Shown in pieces: positions 1-12,563 of a stretch of 64,000 bases of DNA; the stretch's first letter is position 1; each line of letters starts with the position of its first letter. The position numbers were made by a program, and so were the translations under genes. Origin of the DNA: Monilinia fructicola (taxonomy: Eukaryota > Ascomycota > Leotiomycetes > Helotiales > Sclerotiniaceae); NCBI GenBank assembly GCA_008692225.1, contig VICG01000007.1, positions 717,501 to 781,500 of the forward strand, in the 5' to 3' direction. Under the pieces are notes generated by a model. The model did no database searches, had not been told where the DNA came from, and saw nothing but the letters and a program-made list of their open reading frames with translations.

Positions 1-1183
1 TTCAACCATATATTGGCCCAACTCACCGAGAATCCCATGTTGGGAAGAACCATTCGACATTTTGATTTCTCGGAACTTAAAACCGCACGTCCGATGAGAG
101 AATTTTCCAATTATCTTTACGGCATGATTTCTCTCGCGCCACATCTTCGAGAATTCCGAATTCCGAGGGATGCCAACCTGAATGGTTTCTTAAGCGAACC
201 TCTACTTCGACTACTTTTTGTCGGGTTACCACATTTGAAGACGTTAGATCTGGGCAATTGCACATCATCTACACTAGATTGCATCCCCAGTATATTTGAT
301 AGCATGCCAGAGATCACATCACTCCCGATTAGATCATTATCCTTGGAAAATTGCACAGCTCTTCCAGCTTCATCCTTTGACTCGTTATTTTCACGACTCG
401 GCTCCATACAATCGATGACGTTATCGCACACACATATCACGACAGATGCTTTACAACTTCTTCCTCCTACAGCTAGAGTCTCACATCTAGCCATCAATCA
501 TTGTCCATTCCTTGAAGATGTTTCCCTCGTTGATTTTATAACATCACATCCGGCGGTGAAAGACAGTTTGGAATATCTTGATGCCTCTGCTGATCTTACA
601 GTCGGGGAAGAGATCAACGAAAGGGACACAGAACGTCTCTTGAAGCACACATCAAGAACAATTAAAACTCTCAAGTTAAGAGGGTGGAAGATGGATTCAG
701 CATGTGTCACACAACTAAAGGATCTGAACCAATCCGTAGAAGAGCTGAGCATAGGTAATGGTCTTCGCATGCATGATCTCGAATCCATGTTTCTAGATTC
801 TGAAGAGAACGAATCCCTAATTGAGGAAGAAGCCATTGATTCATCGGAAATCGATTCAAAATATACCACCGTTCTGGATACCATGGAACGTGCAATTGCC
901 ATTTGCAAATTGCGACGACGACTTTCCACGACTCCATTACCTACTTTCACTGATGCCAAACACAGCTTAAGATATCTTGATATCAGAGGAATGGCATTGG
1001 CAGAACAGAGCAAGATTAGATCTTCCATCTTGTTAGGTAAAACAATCAGTGGCACTGGATGTTATTGCTGTGAACGATAGGTTGATGGATAGAGAAGGAA
1101 CGCTAAAGGAAATCTGCGCCAGTGTGGGATGGACTGTAAAGCGAGATGGTAGAAGATGTCTCTTGGTTCGACGAAAGTCTTGA
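1..1183 (+). CDS. Leucine-rich-repeat protein, 5'-partial, with a probable 1-base frameshift near its end
   Basis: The frame is open from the first base, so the gene starts outside the window. The product shows irregular leucine-rich repeats (for example LPHLKTLDLGNC, IRSLSLENCTAL, SLEYLDAS, TIKTLKLRGW, SLRYLDIRGM), the pattern of fungal F-box/LRR-type adaptor proteins; the F-box itself would lie upstream and is not seen. The frame ends at a TAG at 1078, but the next frame continues without a break from about 1040 to a TGA at 1181-1183 and reads as ordinary protein (VALDVIAVNDRLMD ... GRRCLLVRRKS). Removing one A from the AAAA run at about 1041-1044 joins the two. There is no room for an intron. 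The function of this protein is unknown. The LRR assignment is firm; the link to ubiquitin ligase adaptors is inferred from family habit only. Confidence 0.75.
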
Positions 1184-2245
1184 TGAACCATTCATATTCA
1201 AGAAATGATGCTGCGCCGTTGTGTAACACATTGCTCGATGATTGCGGAAATGATGGGAGCATGATACATGGCGTTTAAAAGCTCAAAAGTATTTGACCTT
1301 TGAAATTGATACCAGACTATTTTATGTATTAATGTTTAATATGATTTCACTCTTTACGATATTTCACTCCTTGCAATATTCTGAGGAATCTGTATGTGAC
1401 TCTTGATCATATAGTATAGAGTAGTAGTATATCATACGATTATCACTTTGACTATCAATCATAACTATAACCAATAATCCATAACCTACAATCCAAACAA
1501 TAAACTCCATTCACTCGCATACGATATACTACATACTATTCACAAACAACACCATCCAAACTACCATCCTCCCACCCTTCACTTCATCCCTCCAAATTCC
1601 AGATCCCCATTCAGTTCCATCCATCCATTTTCATGGCATTCAACCCCTGCAAATTCACGCTAGTTAACATCAATGTGAATATGAATATATGATATATCTC
1701 CCTCTCCCTCTCCCTTTGCCCTCCCTCCCTAGGAAACCAACCTTCCAGCCATCTACCAGGAATCCACCAAATCCCCTTGAACGTCTCCTTTCGTATCTGC
1801 TATACACAAGCGACCAAACGCGCAGCGAAACATCCCCATCGAAGTATTGGGAATCTTTTTAGAATATCATAATTCGTCAGCTTTCCAATACTAACATACA
1901 TACATACATACATACATATTACTTTCCAAGCCCCTTTAACTATATCACTTAGTTCCACTTAAACATCATCATCATCATCAACACTTCTTCTGCATTCCTC
2001 ATAACCACTATAAATTCTAGAATAATCAACATCATTTTCCTTCCTACAAGCAAATAGTTTTCTTCTATAAAGATTATTATTTCCGATTTTTTCTCACCCT
2101 ATCGTTAAAGCTTTTTCTTCCTTCGCGTGCGTTTGGTGAGAAGATTAAACTAAGACTTATCACTCGAGTAGATACGTAGGTAGTCATTAACTCTTTTGAA
2201 GTCTGAAGAGCTTCGATAATAACAATCACAGTAATATTGATAATC

Positions 2246-2305
2246 TTCATCTTCATCTTCATCTTCATCTTCATCTCTTCATCTTCATCTTCATCTTCAT
2301 CTTCG
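2246..2305. repeat. (CTTCAT)n microsatellite
   Basis: About ten copies of the hexamer CTTCAT, with one interruption (CATCTCTTCAT) in the middle. Confidence 0.95.
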
Positions 2306-2560
2306 TACTAACAACAAATCCATCATACGTCTATCTCAACAAACCACATTCCCCCGCTCTCCCTCCATCCCCTCCCCTCCCTCTCCTCGAAAAAGAAATT
2401 GGATAATTAGCCCCAACTCATATTTCCATACCTACCGAACTACCTACAAACCATAAACACCATAATCCATCCCGCCCCTCAAGCTAAACCACCCTTATAA
2501 ACTCGCCTCCGCCCCGCCTCCGTCTCCCCCACCCCCACTAGATATATAACCAGCCGCCGC

Positions 2561-2648
2561 AAAACAAACAAACAAACAAACAAACAAACAAACAAATAAA
2601 CAAACAAACAAACAAACAAACAAACAAACAAACAAACAAACAAATAAA
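2561..2648. repeat. (AAAC)n microsatellite
   Basis: About 22 copies of AAAC, with AAAT variants at two places. Confidence 0.95.
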
Positions 2649-3146
2649 CGAATAGAAGAAGAAATAGTAATTACACCACCATCACTCGCATCAACACAGA
2701 TACCGTGAACTTCCTCTATAGTAGTTAACCGCTCCCCACCCCACCCCATCCCATCCCATCCCATCTCATCCCATCTCATCCCGAATACACAAGGTCAACC
2801 CACCTAAGACCTAAATCCCAAGCCCCAAACCCCAAGCCCCAGGACCACCCACCCAGCCAACCAGCACTTCCTCCCATATTCCACATTCCACATTCCAAAG
2901 CCCAACCCGGGGATCCGTCCCCGGTTCACTATCCAAGTTCCTGGTTCCAAATTCCAAGTTCCCAGTCCCAGATTAATACATACTGCTGTCCCCGGGTCTT
3001 GATTGAAGCAAACTCTCCGGTACTGGTGGCTTCCTCGTCGCTGCCTCTTCATCTTCATCTTCATCTTTAGCATCATTGATGTCCACCGGTTTGTCTGTTT
3101 GTCCGTTGTTTGATTCTGGATTTGTGGTTTGGTGGGCTATAGGGTT

Positions 3147-3192
3147 GGTTGGTTGGTTGGTTGGTTGGTTGGTTGGTTGGTTGGTTGGTTGG
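3147..3192. repeat. (GGTT)n microsatellite
   Basis: About eleven uninterrupted GGTT units. A shorter (GGTT)n run recurs at 14653-14677. Confidence 0.95.
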
Positions 3193-3411
3193 TTTGTATA
3201 AGCTTGATCTATATCAAGCATTGACGATTGACAATATAAGTTAAAATCTACAATCTACAACCTAACCTACAACCTACAACCCACCCACCTACCCATCAGT
3301 GGCCCCGCCAATTTCCAATCTAGATGAAATTCCCATCTAGATGCAAGATTAAAATTCCCTCTTTCCCTTCCGCCTTCCTGCTCCTAAAGAACCAGAAAAA
3401 AAAAACAATAA

Positions 3412-3760
<349 letters not shown>

Positions 3761-3850
3761 AAGGAAAAAGGGAAAAGAAACGATAGAAATTTATAAGAAT
3801 CGTAGAGAAGCTCATTGTTTTATTCGCAGGGGATGATTTGTAGTAGTATA

Positions 3851-4702
3851 AAGTCGCCTACCCTACTTCTCGCCACCCCCCCCTCATTTGGCCAGCATTT
3901 CACACCAAAAACGGCCATTTTAACGTATTTATAACTCTACAAAAAAAATGAATATATATTTTTTTAAATTTTAACTAAAGCTTTTATATACAATTATTAA
4001 TAAATTCTGAAAATCTTAAATTTTTGCGATTTTTTTTATAAAGATTAATAGAAGATTATAGAAAACCAGAATTTTCGGTTTTTGGATTTGTATGGAAATC
4101 ACATACAAAATTGAAACTTTGACACAAATATTTATAATTTCTAAACAAAAATGATTAAAGATAATCTATAAATTTTTATAAGATCTATTCGATAATAAAT
4201 AGTAAATAAGTTATTTAAAATGTATATAATAATTTATAATCATTAAATGAATTGAAATTATAAATTTTTTATCTAAAATTTTATCGTTAAAATCTAAGAA
4301 TCTGTATTAAACATTTATTATAGATAATAATATATTATTAAAGTAATATATTCGATTGAGATTAGTTTTAAGATTTTTTAATTTTTTTTAGATTATTTTT
4401 AGCTATTTTTATTAAATAAATATAATTTCTTGTTAAAGATTTTGATTTTGTATATAATCTTTATACAAATCCAAAACTAAAAATTCTAATTTTTTATAAT
4501 CTTTTATTACTCTTTATAAAAAAATCGCAAAAAATTCAAGATTTTCAGAATGTATTAATTAATATATATAAAATCATTATTGAGAATTTCAATTAATTAT
4601 ATCAATTATTTTAAAAGTTATTGATACATTAAAATATCTGTTTTTGGTGTGAAATGCTAGCCAAATGAGGGGGGGGGTGGCGAGAAGTATGGTAGGCGAC
4701 TT
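3851..4702. mobile_element. Foldback MITE / non-autonomous Tc1-mariner-like element, RIP-decayed (family A, copy 1)
   Basis: The ends are near-perfect inverted repeats of about 62 bp. The left end starts AAGTCGCCTACCCTACTTC and the right end is its complement with only two or so changes. Both ends abut TA (3849-3850 and 4703-4704), the target duplication of Tc1/mariner transposons. Inverted similarity continues inward for roughly 250-300 bp, so the element could fold into one long hairpin. The interior is almost only A and T and has no coding frame. A second copy lies at 8547-9239. Class by target site and ends is established knowledge; the loss of GC through RIP is inferred. Confidence 0.9.
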
Positions 4703-4831
4703 TAATAACTCTACGAAAAATAAATATATACTGCTTAAATTTAAATTAAAGCTTTGATATATATCTATTAATAAATTCTGAAAATCTTAAATGTTCGCGA
4801 TTTTTTATAAAAAGTAATATAGGGTTATATC
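4703..4831. repeat. Direct repeat of the left inner arm of the foldback element
   Basis: The 130 bp just outside the right end (AATAACTCTACGAAAAATAAA, then ATTAATAAATTCTGAAAATC and GCGATTTTTTATAAA) match the inner left arm at about 3926-4055 in the same orientation, but without the terminal 62 bp. This suggests nesting or a slipped duplication of the element. Confidence 0.75.
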
Positions 4832-4918
4832 CAGTGTATATATATCCAATGTATATATATCCAATGTATATATATCCAATGTATATATATCCAATGTATA
4901 TATATCCAATGTATATAA
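4832..4918. repeat. 15 bp minisatellite (GTATATATATCCAAT)n
   Basis: About six tandem copies of a 15-base unit. It reads as MYIYP repeats in one frame, which is a by-product of the unit length. It directly follows the element-derived repeat. Confidence 0.9.
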
Positions 4919-5370
4919 ATCGAAGGAAAAGGAATTGGAGAGGAGGAGGGGGGTTGGGGTCGTGGTGGGATATTGAGGGTTTGGTTTGGGGTGTGGACGA
5001 AGGATGGAGGGAGAGGTGGGTGGGAGGTATGGGGATGCTGAGAGATTAGAGATTTGGGGGAGGGTTTGTGGATGTGTTGATGTGTCGATGTGTTGGTTCA
5101 AGTGGTGAGTTTTTATTTTTAGAGGGACGATGAGGGGGTAGGGGATTGGGGAGCGGGAAATTAGGAGATGAAGAAGGTTTTGAGTAAGTATTCCTTATGC
5201 GGGAGCACCTGGTGGAGGTTATGCAGAGTTTTAGACAGGGGAATGAAGATCCAATTGATTGATTGATTGAGGGGATAAAGCTTTCAAGATCAAAGAGAGA
5301 AAGATTGATATTGAAGGAGTGAGCCCACGAAATTCCATCCCTGCCTGCATCTTCCGAGAGATTTCGGCAC

Positions 5371-7351
5371 TCAAGAAATCGGGACCATTATACGGTCAAT
5401 ATTTGGTGCTGCATAACATGTTAACAGATGACCATATTGTCTTACTACTGGTGACATCGAATAACAGAACAATGAAAATTGCAAACGTACCCCATCCAGA
5501 ATTATAAGACTCAAATTCTATTACATTTGAAGTCCCACTCTTCAGTGCCGTCGTCAACACACTCGTACCCGGTGTATTCCCATCAGCTGTGGGTAAAAAG
5601 GCAACAATATTGCTAACTCCATTGACAACCACATTTGCATATCGTTGGACTGAGTCACCATTTGTATGGTGGATTCGAATTGTAGTCGTTGTTGCTACAG
5701 TGCTGTTCACTCCATTCATGGTCAATGTACCGCCCGGACTTGGCCCTCCAATATAACCTATTTGAGAGCCACCAGAGCATCCGGAACAGCTGAGGATTTT
5801 GGCACCGTTGGCGAGGGTATTTTGTGGTAGCCTCTGCTTCTGGCCAAGTTTCGCTCGGACCAACACTCCATGTTCCTGCTGTTGGGTTGATGACCCAGTT
5901 GACGTAGTTGGACTATTCATATTAGCATCTGTGGAATTCTGCGGATCATGGGTTAAGTACAAGAGTGGCCGTCGTTCCAGATATGGTGAGAGGTAGCCAG
6001 ACGTAAGTTGAAGTCATGAGATTGGATGCTTGCCATCGATCTCCCATGTACCTGAGATGGGTCATTAATGTATCTCAAGTCCGAGGATAAACACAGATGA
6101 AACTTACATGACAACCCCGTTAATATTTACCACAGCCGCCGTCTGACTGCTGTAAGTATTAGTCCCAGCCTTTGCAAAATTGGCCCAGGCAGACCAAGGT
6201 CCTGCCAAGTTCGTGGCGGTAGCGTAAACATTATCGTTGGGGGCTTTTGTGATTAAGTTGTTAGCCATTTAACCACTCCACAAGTCAAAATGCTTTCGAC
6301 CATGTTCCCAAGTCTTTCGAGATCAAAAAAATAATTGTATCGAAAAGACCCTACAAAGCGAATACGAGGGAAAAACAGTAGACATACCCCAGCCAGACAG
6401 TTTACTGGCAAATAGAAAGTAAGTATCGCCACTCTTATATAAGGCTGGTGCCTCGTAATCAGCAAAAAGATAAACAGCAGACACGACCGATGTATAATTA
6501 GCGGAGAGTTTGTCAATGCGTAAACCGTTTGCTCGCTATATAATTATCAGACCTGATTCAGGATGATGGAAGGAGGAGTCACAAGGGAAAAGTACATCTT
6601 CGGTCAAGAGAGATAACCAGTTCCGTCGGTATCTGACTGCTCGTTAGTCATGGAAGATGCATGGAACATTACAGCTCCATACCTTTAAACACGTTAAGAT
6701 CCCTGCTTTGATATCCCAAAGGTTGGCTTGCTCCTCTGTTTGATTCTTTGTCAGTCTCATCTTTCGTGAAAGTCCATTGCCGACGATCATTCTCCTTGTG
6801 ATGACTCCATCAACTCACAGATATGTATAGGTTCCGCAAACACTGTCGCTCGTTGCAACGCCAGCCTTTGCCTCACCATAATTCGAAGAATCAATATGCA
6901 TCCACATAACATATTTAGCGGTCGCAGCATTGTATATTATATGTGGACGTTCCACAACTCGATTTGGTCCCAGATCACCAGATGATTGTAAGGTAAGAAG
7001 ATAGGAATTGAATTTCCAGTTCACAAGATCAGTACTTGAGTAGCAGTTGATTGATTGAAAACTGCTTCCATTGAGTTTGTTTTCTCCCGCCCAATAACTG
7101 TCAATGGTAATGGTTAGTCTGGAAAAATATGTGCAAAGTCGTTACTGACTAGGTCGATCCGACTTGTATAAATTCCACCTCCATGAGCTTGGATGTGTTG
7201 ATTGAGGCCCGAAGCTGTCCATGTTGCACCCGGTATCTAGAGGTCATAAGCCTTCGAATCAACATCAACCAGAAGCTATGCATACAATTTGAAGAGAAGC
7301 CAGTACGTAACTGGTCCAAATGGAAAGTAGCAAAAAGGTGCCCAGAATCAT
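5371..7351 (-). pseudogene. GH43 exo-beta-1,3-galactanase-like gene with CBM35, ten exons, three frame breaks
   Basis: The start (ATG 7349-7351) opens a signal peptide (MILGTFLLLSIWTSYVLA). Exons by eye: 7286-7351, 7150-7236, 6819-7097, 6683-6735, 6596-6632, 6388-6535, 6108-6243, 5961-6051, 5491-5912, 5371-5408, giving about 450 residues, normal for this family. GH43 motifs include QHIQAHGGG, DLGPNRVVERPH, HIDSSNYGEAK and DYEAPALYK, whose Glu is the expected acid; a CBM35 follows (LANGAKILSCSGC, IGYIGG). The family trims arabinogalactan side chains outside the cell. Three places lose frame: an extra base at 7164-7167, an extra dinucleotide in the (CT)3 at 6607-6612 and an extra A (TTTT on the plus strand) at 5820-5823. 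Removing them restores family-like sequence. It may be a recent pseudogene or a good gene with sequence errors. The intron at 7098-7149 has a weak donor (GTCAGT). Confidence 0.8.
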
Positions 7352-8546
7352 TTTGAGTGTTTTCGGTCGAGTCCAATATCCTACTGAACAGAAACTTGCA
7401 CTCGGACTCGGATGAGAACTTTCTCATATATATATACTTCATATATATCCTCCATCCCGAGAGTCTCCTCATGAGCAGCCAATTCAAGATTGAAGCATAA
7501 GATCATAAGAGCATAAGATCTGCTGGTGGCTCGATCAAAGTAAGCTTAGATTCCCGTCACTAGCAACGGCAACGTTCAGGTACCTGCACCTCGACGCAAC
7601 CTGCCTTCCTGTTTGAGGCGAAGAGTCTTTGGCGCTCCAATGATATGAGTTCTGGTTATTGAACTTTCGGGAGTGGATATGCCACCACATTTCTGGCCCA
7701 AAGGAAACCCCACATAACCTCAGCAAACTATGGGTAAATTCAAGTAAGTGTGCGAGTGAGGAAACCAAGACATGAGGGACCAGAGATGATGCCGAAGTAG
7801 AATTATTTTATCCGCCAGATGGAAAGATCCCATGATGAGAAAAATGGCATGTCAATAAGGATATTAGATGTGTTCACTGTTCAGTCATTGAATGGGGAGC
7901 GAGTCAATGTGAGAAGGAGGAGAAGGTGTGATCATGAGTAGAATCGGTAGATGTGAAAGGTGTGAGTGAGTAGCCCTGGAGATGTAAAGAAACGGGGAAA
8001 AGGTTAATGCAATGAATACTCGAGTAGAACTAAGTGAGTAATTAATAATCTTACATATACTCTGTGACCTTGTGCTCTCTATTGAATCACCTGATCAGCC
8101 ATCAGAAGAATCAGGAAGGATGATGAGTAGAACACCCGAACCATCACAAACATAAGAACTACTAGGTAGGTAGTTATCTCAATGAATGAATATGTTGATA
8201 GAGGGGGATGGTTTTACGATTAGATCTCACTTCGGTCCACATATAGGATTTAAACTTAACTTTCCGAAACTCTGCGGTACTTTCAGGATCCATCAGAGCT
8301 GGAGATCCGTTGTTACATGAGTGAAACAATAACGACAACAACAAGAGTGAAGGGTAAGGGTAGAACGAATGAATATAATGATACTCGGGTACAGAGGAAT
8401 AATCACAGCAATGATATGTGTGTATGATATGATATGATGTGATGTGATGTGATGTGATGTGGTGAAATTGACATTTCATTTCCCCGATGGAAGATTTCAA
8501 ATAATTAACCTTAGGGAGTGGCTTTCATAGTATTTTTCCACTATAC
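7352..8546. other. Non-coding spacer upstream of the GH43 gene
   Basis: No supported gene. It holds the GH43 promoter region and a short (GATGT)n run at 8426-8462. Minus-strand frames at 7535-7768 and 8174-8500 have no recognisable features. Confidence 0.6.
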
Positions 8547-9239
8547 AAGTCGCCTACCCCGACTTCTCGCCAACCCCCCCCTTCATTTGGCCAGCATTTC
8601 ACACTAAAAACAGTTATTGTAAGGTAAGATCTTATTAATAATTCAATGAAAAAAGAATACAATTAATTGAAAATTTATATCGCGATTGGATATGTCAAGA
8701 GTAAGGTTACCTAAAGATTTTCGATTTTTAGTATTCTTTTATAAATAGTAATAAAGGGAATAGGAAATTAGAAATTCTAACTTTGGATTTATATATAAAT
8801 TATATATAAAATTAAAGCTTTTAAAAAATATCTTAAACTTTTAATATAAATACTTAAAAAATTATAGATTATAATATATAATTAAAATAGTTCATTTAAT
8901 AAATACTAGTTTAAAGATCTTATAAAGAATTATAAATTCTTTTTAATTATTATTATTTAGAAAATTATAAATATTTGTTAAAAAGTTTTACTTTTATATA
9001 TAATTTATATTTAAATTTAAAACTAGAAATTCTAATATTTTATAATTCTATACTATTCTTTATAAGATTATTATTAGATCTTTAAGATTTATTAATAACT
9101 ATATAAAGAATGCTTAATTAAGATTTTTAAAAAATATATATTTATTTTTTATAAAGTCGTTAATATATTAAAATATTCGTTTTTAATATAAAATATTAGT
9201 TAAATAGAAGATAGAGACGAGAATTAGAGTAGAGGACTT
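8547..9239. mobile_element. Foldback MITE family A, copy 2, with one end strongly mutated
   Basis: The left end (AAGTCGCCTACCCCGACTTC, then CATTTGGCCAGCATTTCACAC) matches the ends of copy 1. The right end, read as its complement (AAGTCCTCTACTCTAATTC), is the same sequence after many C-to-T changes. Inner arms are again inverted repeats: 8695-8830 pairs with about 8980-9100. TA or near-TA flanks both ends; the exact border is uncertain by about 2 bases. No coding capacity. Confidence 0.85.
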
Positions 9240-11599
9240 AATAATGTATTTATATTTTTATATATATTTCCTAAGGTTATTTATTATTTATTAATGATTA
9301 AGGCTATACTTTATATAGTAAGTATAGAGTAGTGAGTAGTAAGTAGTAAGTGATATTATTATTATATAAGATTAATAATTAATAATATTTATTTATATTA
9401 TTCTATTATATATTATTATTCATATCGGTGCTTTATATTCCAATGGAAGATTGATCTAATTGGTTTGTATTGATTTATAAAGTAATCTTACTCTATAGAC
9501 TCTTAATTATCTTATTGATACTATAACGAACAATACTAAAATAGAATCATAAACAGGATTGACTATTTTAAGTAACATCTTGTAACATCAAAGGGATTCA
9601 TCCTTGGAATTAAAAGAATGTGATGAAACGAGAAGAAAAAGGGAGGAGGATTTCATCTTTGATCGAAAGAGAAGATTCATCCATTCATACTACGAGTATA
9701 TATACCTAATTATATAATATTTGACTCCGTACATACCAACAGCACTAGTCGTACCCGGTATGTAGAACATGACTGTATAGAGATCACGTGTTGATAATGT
9801 GGATTAATCCCAACAGACGTACTTAGGTAATCAAATTCCTGCCCAATCCTTATGAAACTCTTCCTTCATATCAAGGGTAAACCCAGATGCATAAGACAAC
9901 ACAAGACACGACAAGAAATACAAGAAATACAAGAAAAGATTAAAATAGATTTAAGACTTATGGATTCACAGATTTACAGATTTGCATATTAAAGGCGATT
10001 TAAGGTGATTGGGATTTGTTTGAGCGGATACTGTATTGAATGATTTGTGAAACGAAGCTTGGGAAGGGGAAGAGGAAGAGGAAGAGAAAGAGAAAGAGAA
10101 AAAGAAAAAGAAAAAGAAAAAGAAAAAGAAAAAGAAAGAAATCATGAGAAAAAAGCACATGATTTCTCGTGAAATTTAGGTTGGAATTCATCCCATCACG
10201 TGTTATTTACGACCTCTCCGGAGTACCTGTCTGGATACCTGTTGACCAAATAGATGTGGACGGTTTTGTGGACGGGTGGATGTAGGGGTTATGTAATCTT
10301 ACGTATATAAACCCCCATGTAAGATTCCATTGATGTTTAGTCATCATCTCTCCCTCCATCCACTTTACGATGAGAAAGAAAGAAAGAAAGAAAGAAGGAA
10401 ACTTGAGTGCAGAGATTCAACACAATTCAAAACCAAAAGCTAAACATCAAAACACACACACACACACACACATACATACACATACATACACACACATATA
10501 CACACATACACACATACACACCACTTGTTAAAAATATCAAAACATCAAACCATGAACGAATATCACAAAATATCACAAAATATCACAAAATATCAAAAGA
10601 TATACCAATTTGCTATCTATATCTTGATTTCTAATCATAGACAACCATTCTTCAGTTCTTTCTTCCAATCGATTGATTATCCATTTCATATCTTCTAACC
10701 ATCTATACCTAGGTAGTTCTATGATAATTACCAGGTATTCATCCATCTATCTCAAGTCTAGACTCTAGACTCTAGACTCTAGACTTTCTATACTATCTAT
10801 CTAATGTCTATAGTATCTATCTATCTATCTATCTACCTCGTATCTGGCAATCCTCATTTATCTCTTTATATCTACCTTTCTTACCTACCTACCTACCTAC
10901 CTACCTACCGACCTACCTACCCCTTTATTCATCTCTTATATTGTCCTCATCATACAAACACCCGTGGGCAGTACTATACCTCCTTTTACATGTACCTGCA
11001 ACTCATCATCACAATCATGGCTGTGCTGCCCATCAAGAACTTTGAGAAATTGCATCGTGGAAGATCATATAGCTTTAAAATGATGGCCAAGCATAGAAAT
11101 CGGTATCTTGAATCTTGATATACCGCCACCTTGACAGCCTAATGACTCGAGGACATCCTGAATCTTGATGGTGCTGCGGCGCTTCGTCATCAATATCCTC
11201 AATGGTGTCTTCTCTGGTCTCTGGGCGCAATTTCATTAATCCATTTCACAAAAAGTCAAATCTCACATCTTGGCCCCGGCGCCTAAGAGGTAGTTGTATC
11301 CAATCATGCGGAAACCAAGCCATGATTTCACGGCAGATTCTTTAGCACGAACTAGCCGGCGTTCCTAAATCACTACCGGAATATAGGCATAGCATCCTAC
11401 GATTTTTAACCTTCCTTCGTTTTGTTCGAAGATCACTTGGCAATTTAGCACTTGTTCAATAGTTCACCTTCCATAATATCTTGGTGCCGCCAGAATTCAG
11501 GAAGGTCAGGAAAAAGATTCGGTACGTTGAGATAAGGGAGAAAAGTCAATTATACAACCGCTCTTTCAACAACCGTTTGACTCCAGCAGAAATATCTGC
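9240..11599. other. Non-coding spacer with microsatellites
   Basis: AT-rich to about 9430, then low-complexity DNA: (GAAAAA/GAAAGA)n at 10068-10140, (ACACAT)n at 10453-10522, CTAGACT heptamers at 10756-10790 and (CTAC)n at 10875-10920. No believable gene. A TATATAA-containing stretch near 10303 looks promoter-like, but no gene follows it. Confidence 0.65.
10756..10790. repeat. CTAGACT heptamer tandem repeat
   Basis: About five CTAGACT units in a row; TCTAGA is palindromic, so the run can fold on itself. Confidence 0.85.
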
Positions 11600-12560
11600 A
11601 GCATCAGTGCAGATACAGATGGGCCCCTATCATATTGACGTACGGATTCTTTGACTTTCTCGCCACACCAGCCTTGGTAGACACCAACTTCCTAACCTTC
11701 TGTGAGAAAGCCAATCGCAATTTATTACTGCGCATGTGAAGACGGCTATCTTGGAGCGGGACGTCCCTGGCCAAGTCTGGCCCGATACGTCGGCGTCTTC
11801 CATCCAACGACTCTTCATTTCGACCGTCCATAGGATAATTTATGCTCCTCCTATGAATTCGAACAAATTTAGAAGATCCTGCCGTTGCACTGACGTGATC
11901 GGAACATTACGGAACACCGAGTCCCTGAGGAATTGCATATCAAACTCAGTAGGCTGTTTGCCCAGCCTGAAAGCCACCTCGAGTTTCCTTGAAGCCAAGG
12001 CTCATTGGTTTAACTTTACTTGGCTCCGACGAGCTCGAAGTACCGGGAGCTTGATGATCACCTCTTGATTCTTGAGTTGAATAGTTTCGCTTCAGAGCCT
12101 AAAACCCTAATTGAGGCTCTTCATCTGAACTTCTTATCTCTTGGTGCACCACTTTTTTCAGTTTCGGCCTTACCTTTGTTGTTTCCTTTGTGTTGCGGCA
12201 CACTTGGCCACAGAAAGATCCATTTTGCTTGTTTTAGTTATATCTTCTATTCTTGGTAGTAACGACGAGACAAGTGCGGCTCCACTACAAGGAGATTGTA
12301 GTCTCCAGTATCCGTGAGCTGGAGATCTTTCAAAATGAGGTCGTCGTCCCACAATCTGTCAAATGTTTCCCCAGAGTCACTTTCCCTAATTCCTTTGGAA
12401 CACTAATACCATAAGATCTGCTCTTCTCGTCGACGCAACTAGTTGAAACTCTCTGTGTTTACCCATCCGCATCTCTTCAGCTCTTCATCCGCACGTTCCA
12501 ATCTTCCTGTCCTCTCCAGAATTCTGAAAATATAAACTGCTGGCTCAGTTCATTATAGCC
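11600..12560 (-). pseudogene. Decayed protein-coding gene of unknown family
   Basis: Read on the minus strand, one frame from about 12533 to 12260 gives convincing protein (FRILERTGRLERADEELKRC, then LWDDDLILKDLQLTDTGDYN, then LLVVEPHLSRRYYQE), interrupted by TAG codons at places where a Gln codon would fit. Further fragments follow downstream: QPTEFDMQFLRDSVFRNVP near 11920 and GQTWPGTSRSKIAVFT near 11760. Several stops are what CAG-to-TAG change would give, in keeping with C-to-T decay. I do not recognise the family. It lies just upstream of, and opposite to, the SLAC1-type gene. Confidence 0.5.
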
Positions 12561-12563
12561 AGA

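Noticed and set aside
2495..2779. Minus-strand frame with FVCL repeats
   Set aside because: Produced by the (AAAC)n microsatellite.
4834..5101. Frames with MYIYP or LDIYT repeats on both strands
   Set aside because: Both are readings of the same 15 bp minisatellite.
6253..6516. Minus-strand frame of 87 codons inside the GH43 gene
   Set aside because: It is exon 6 read through into the following intron (6244-6387).
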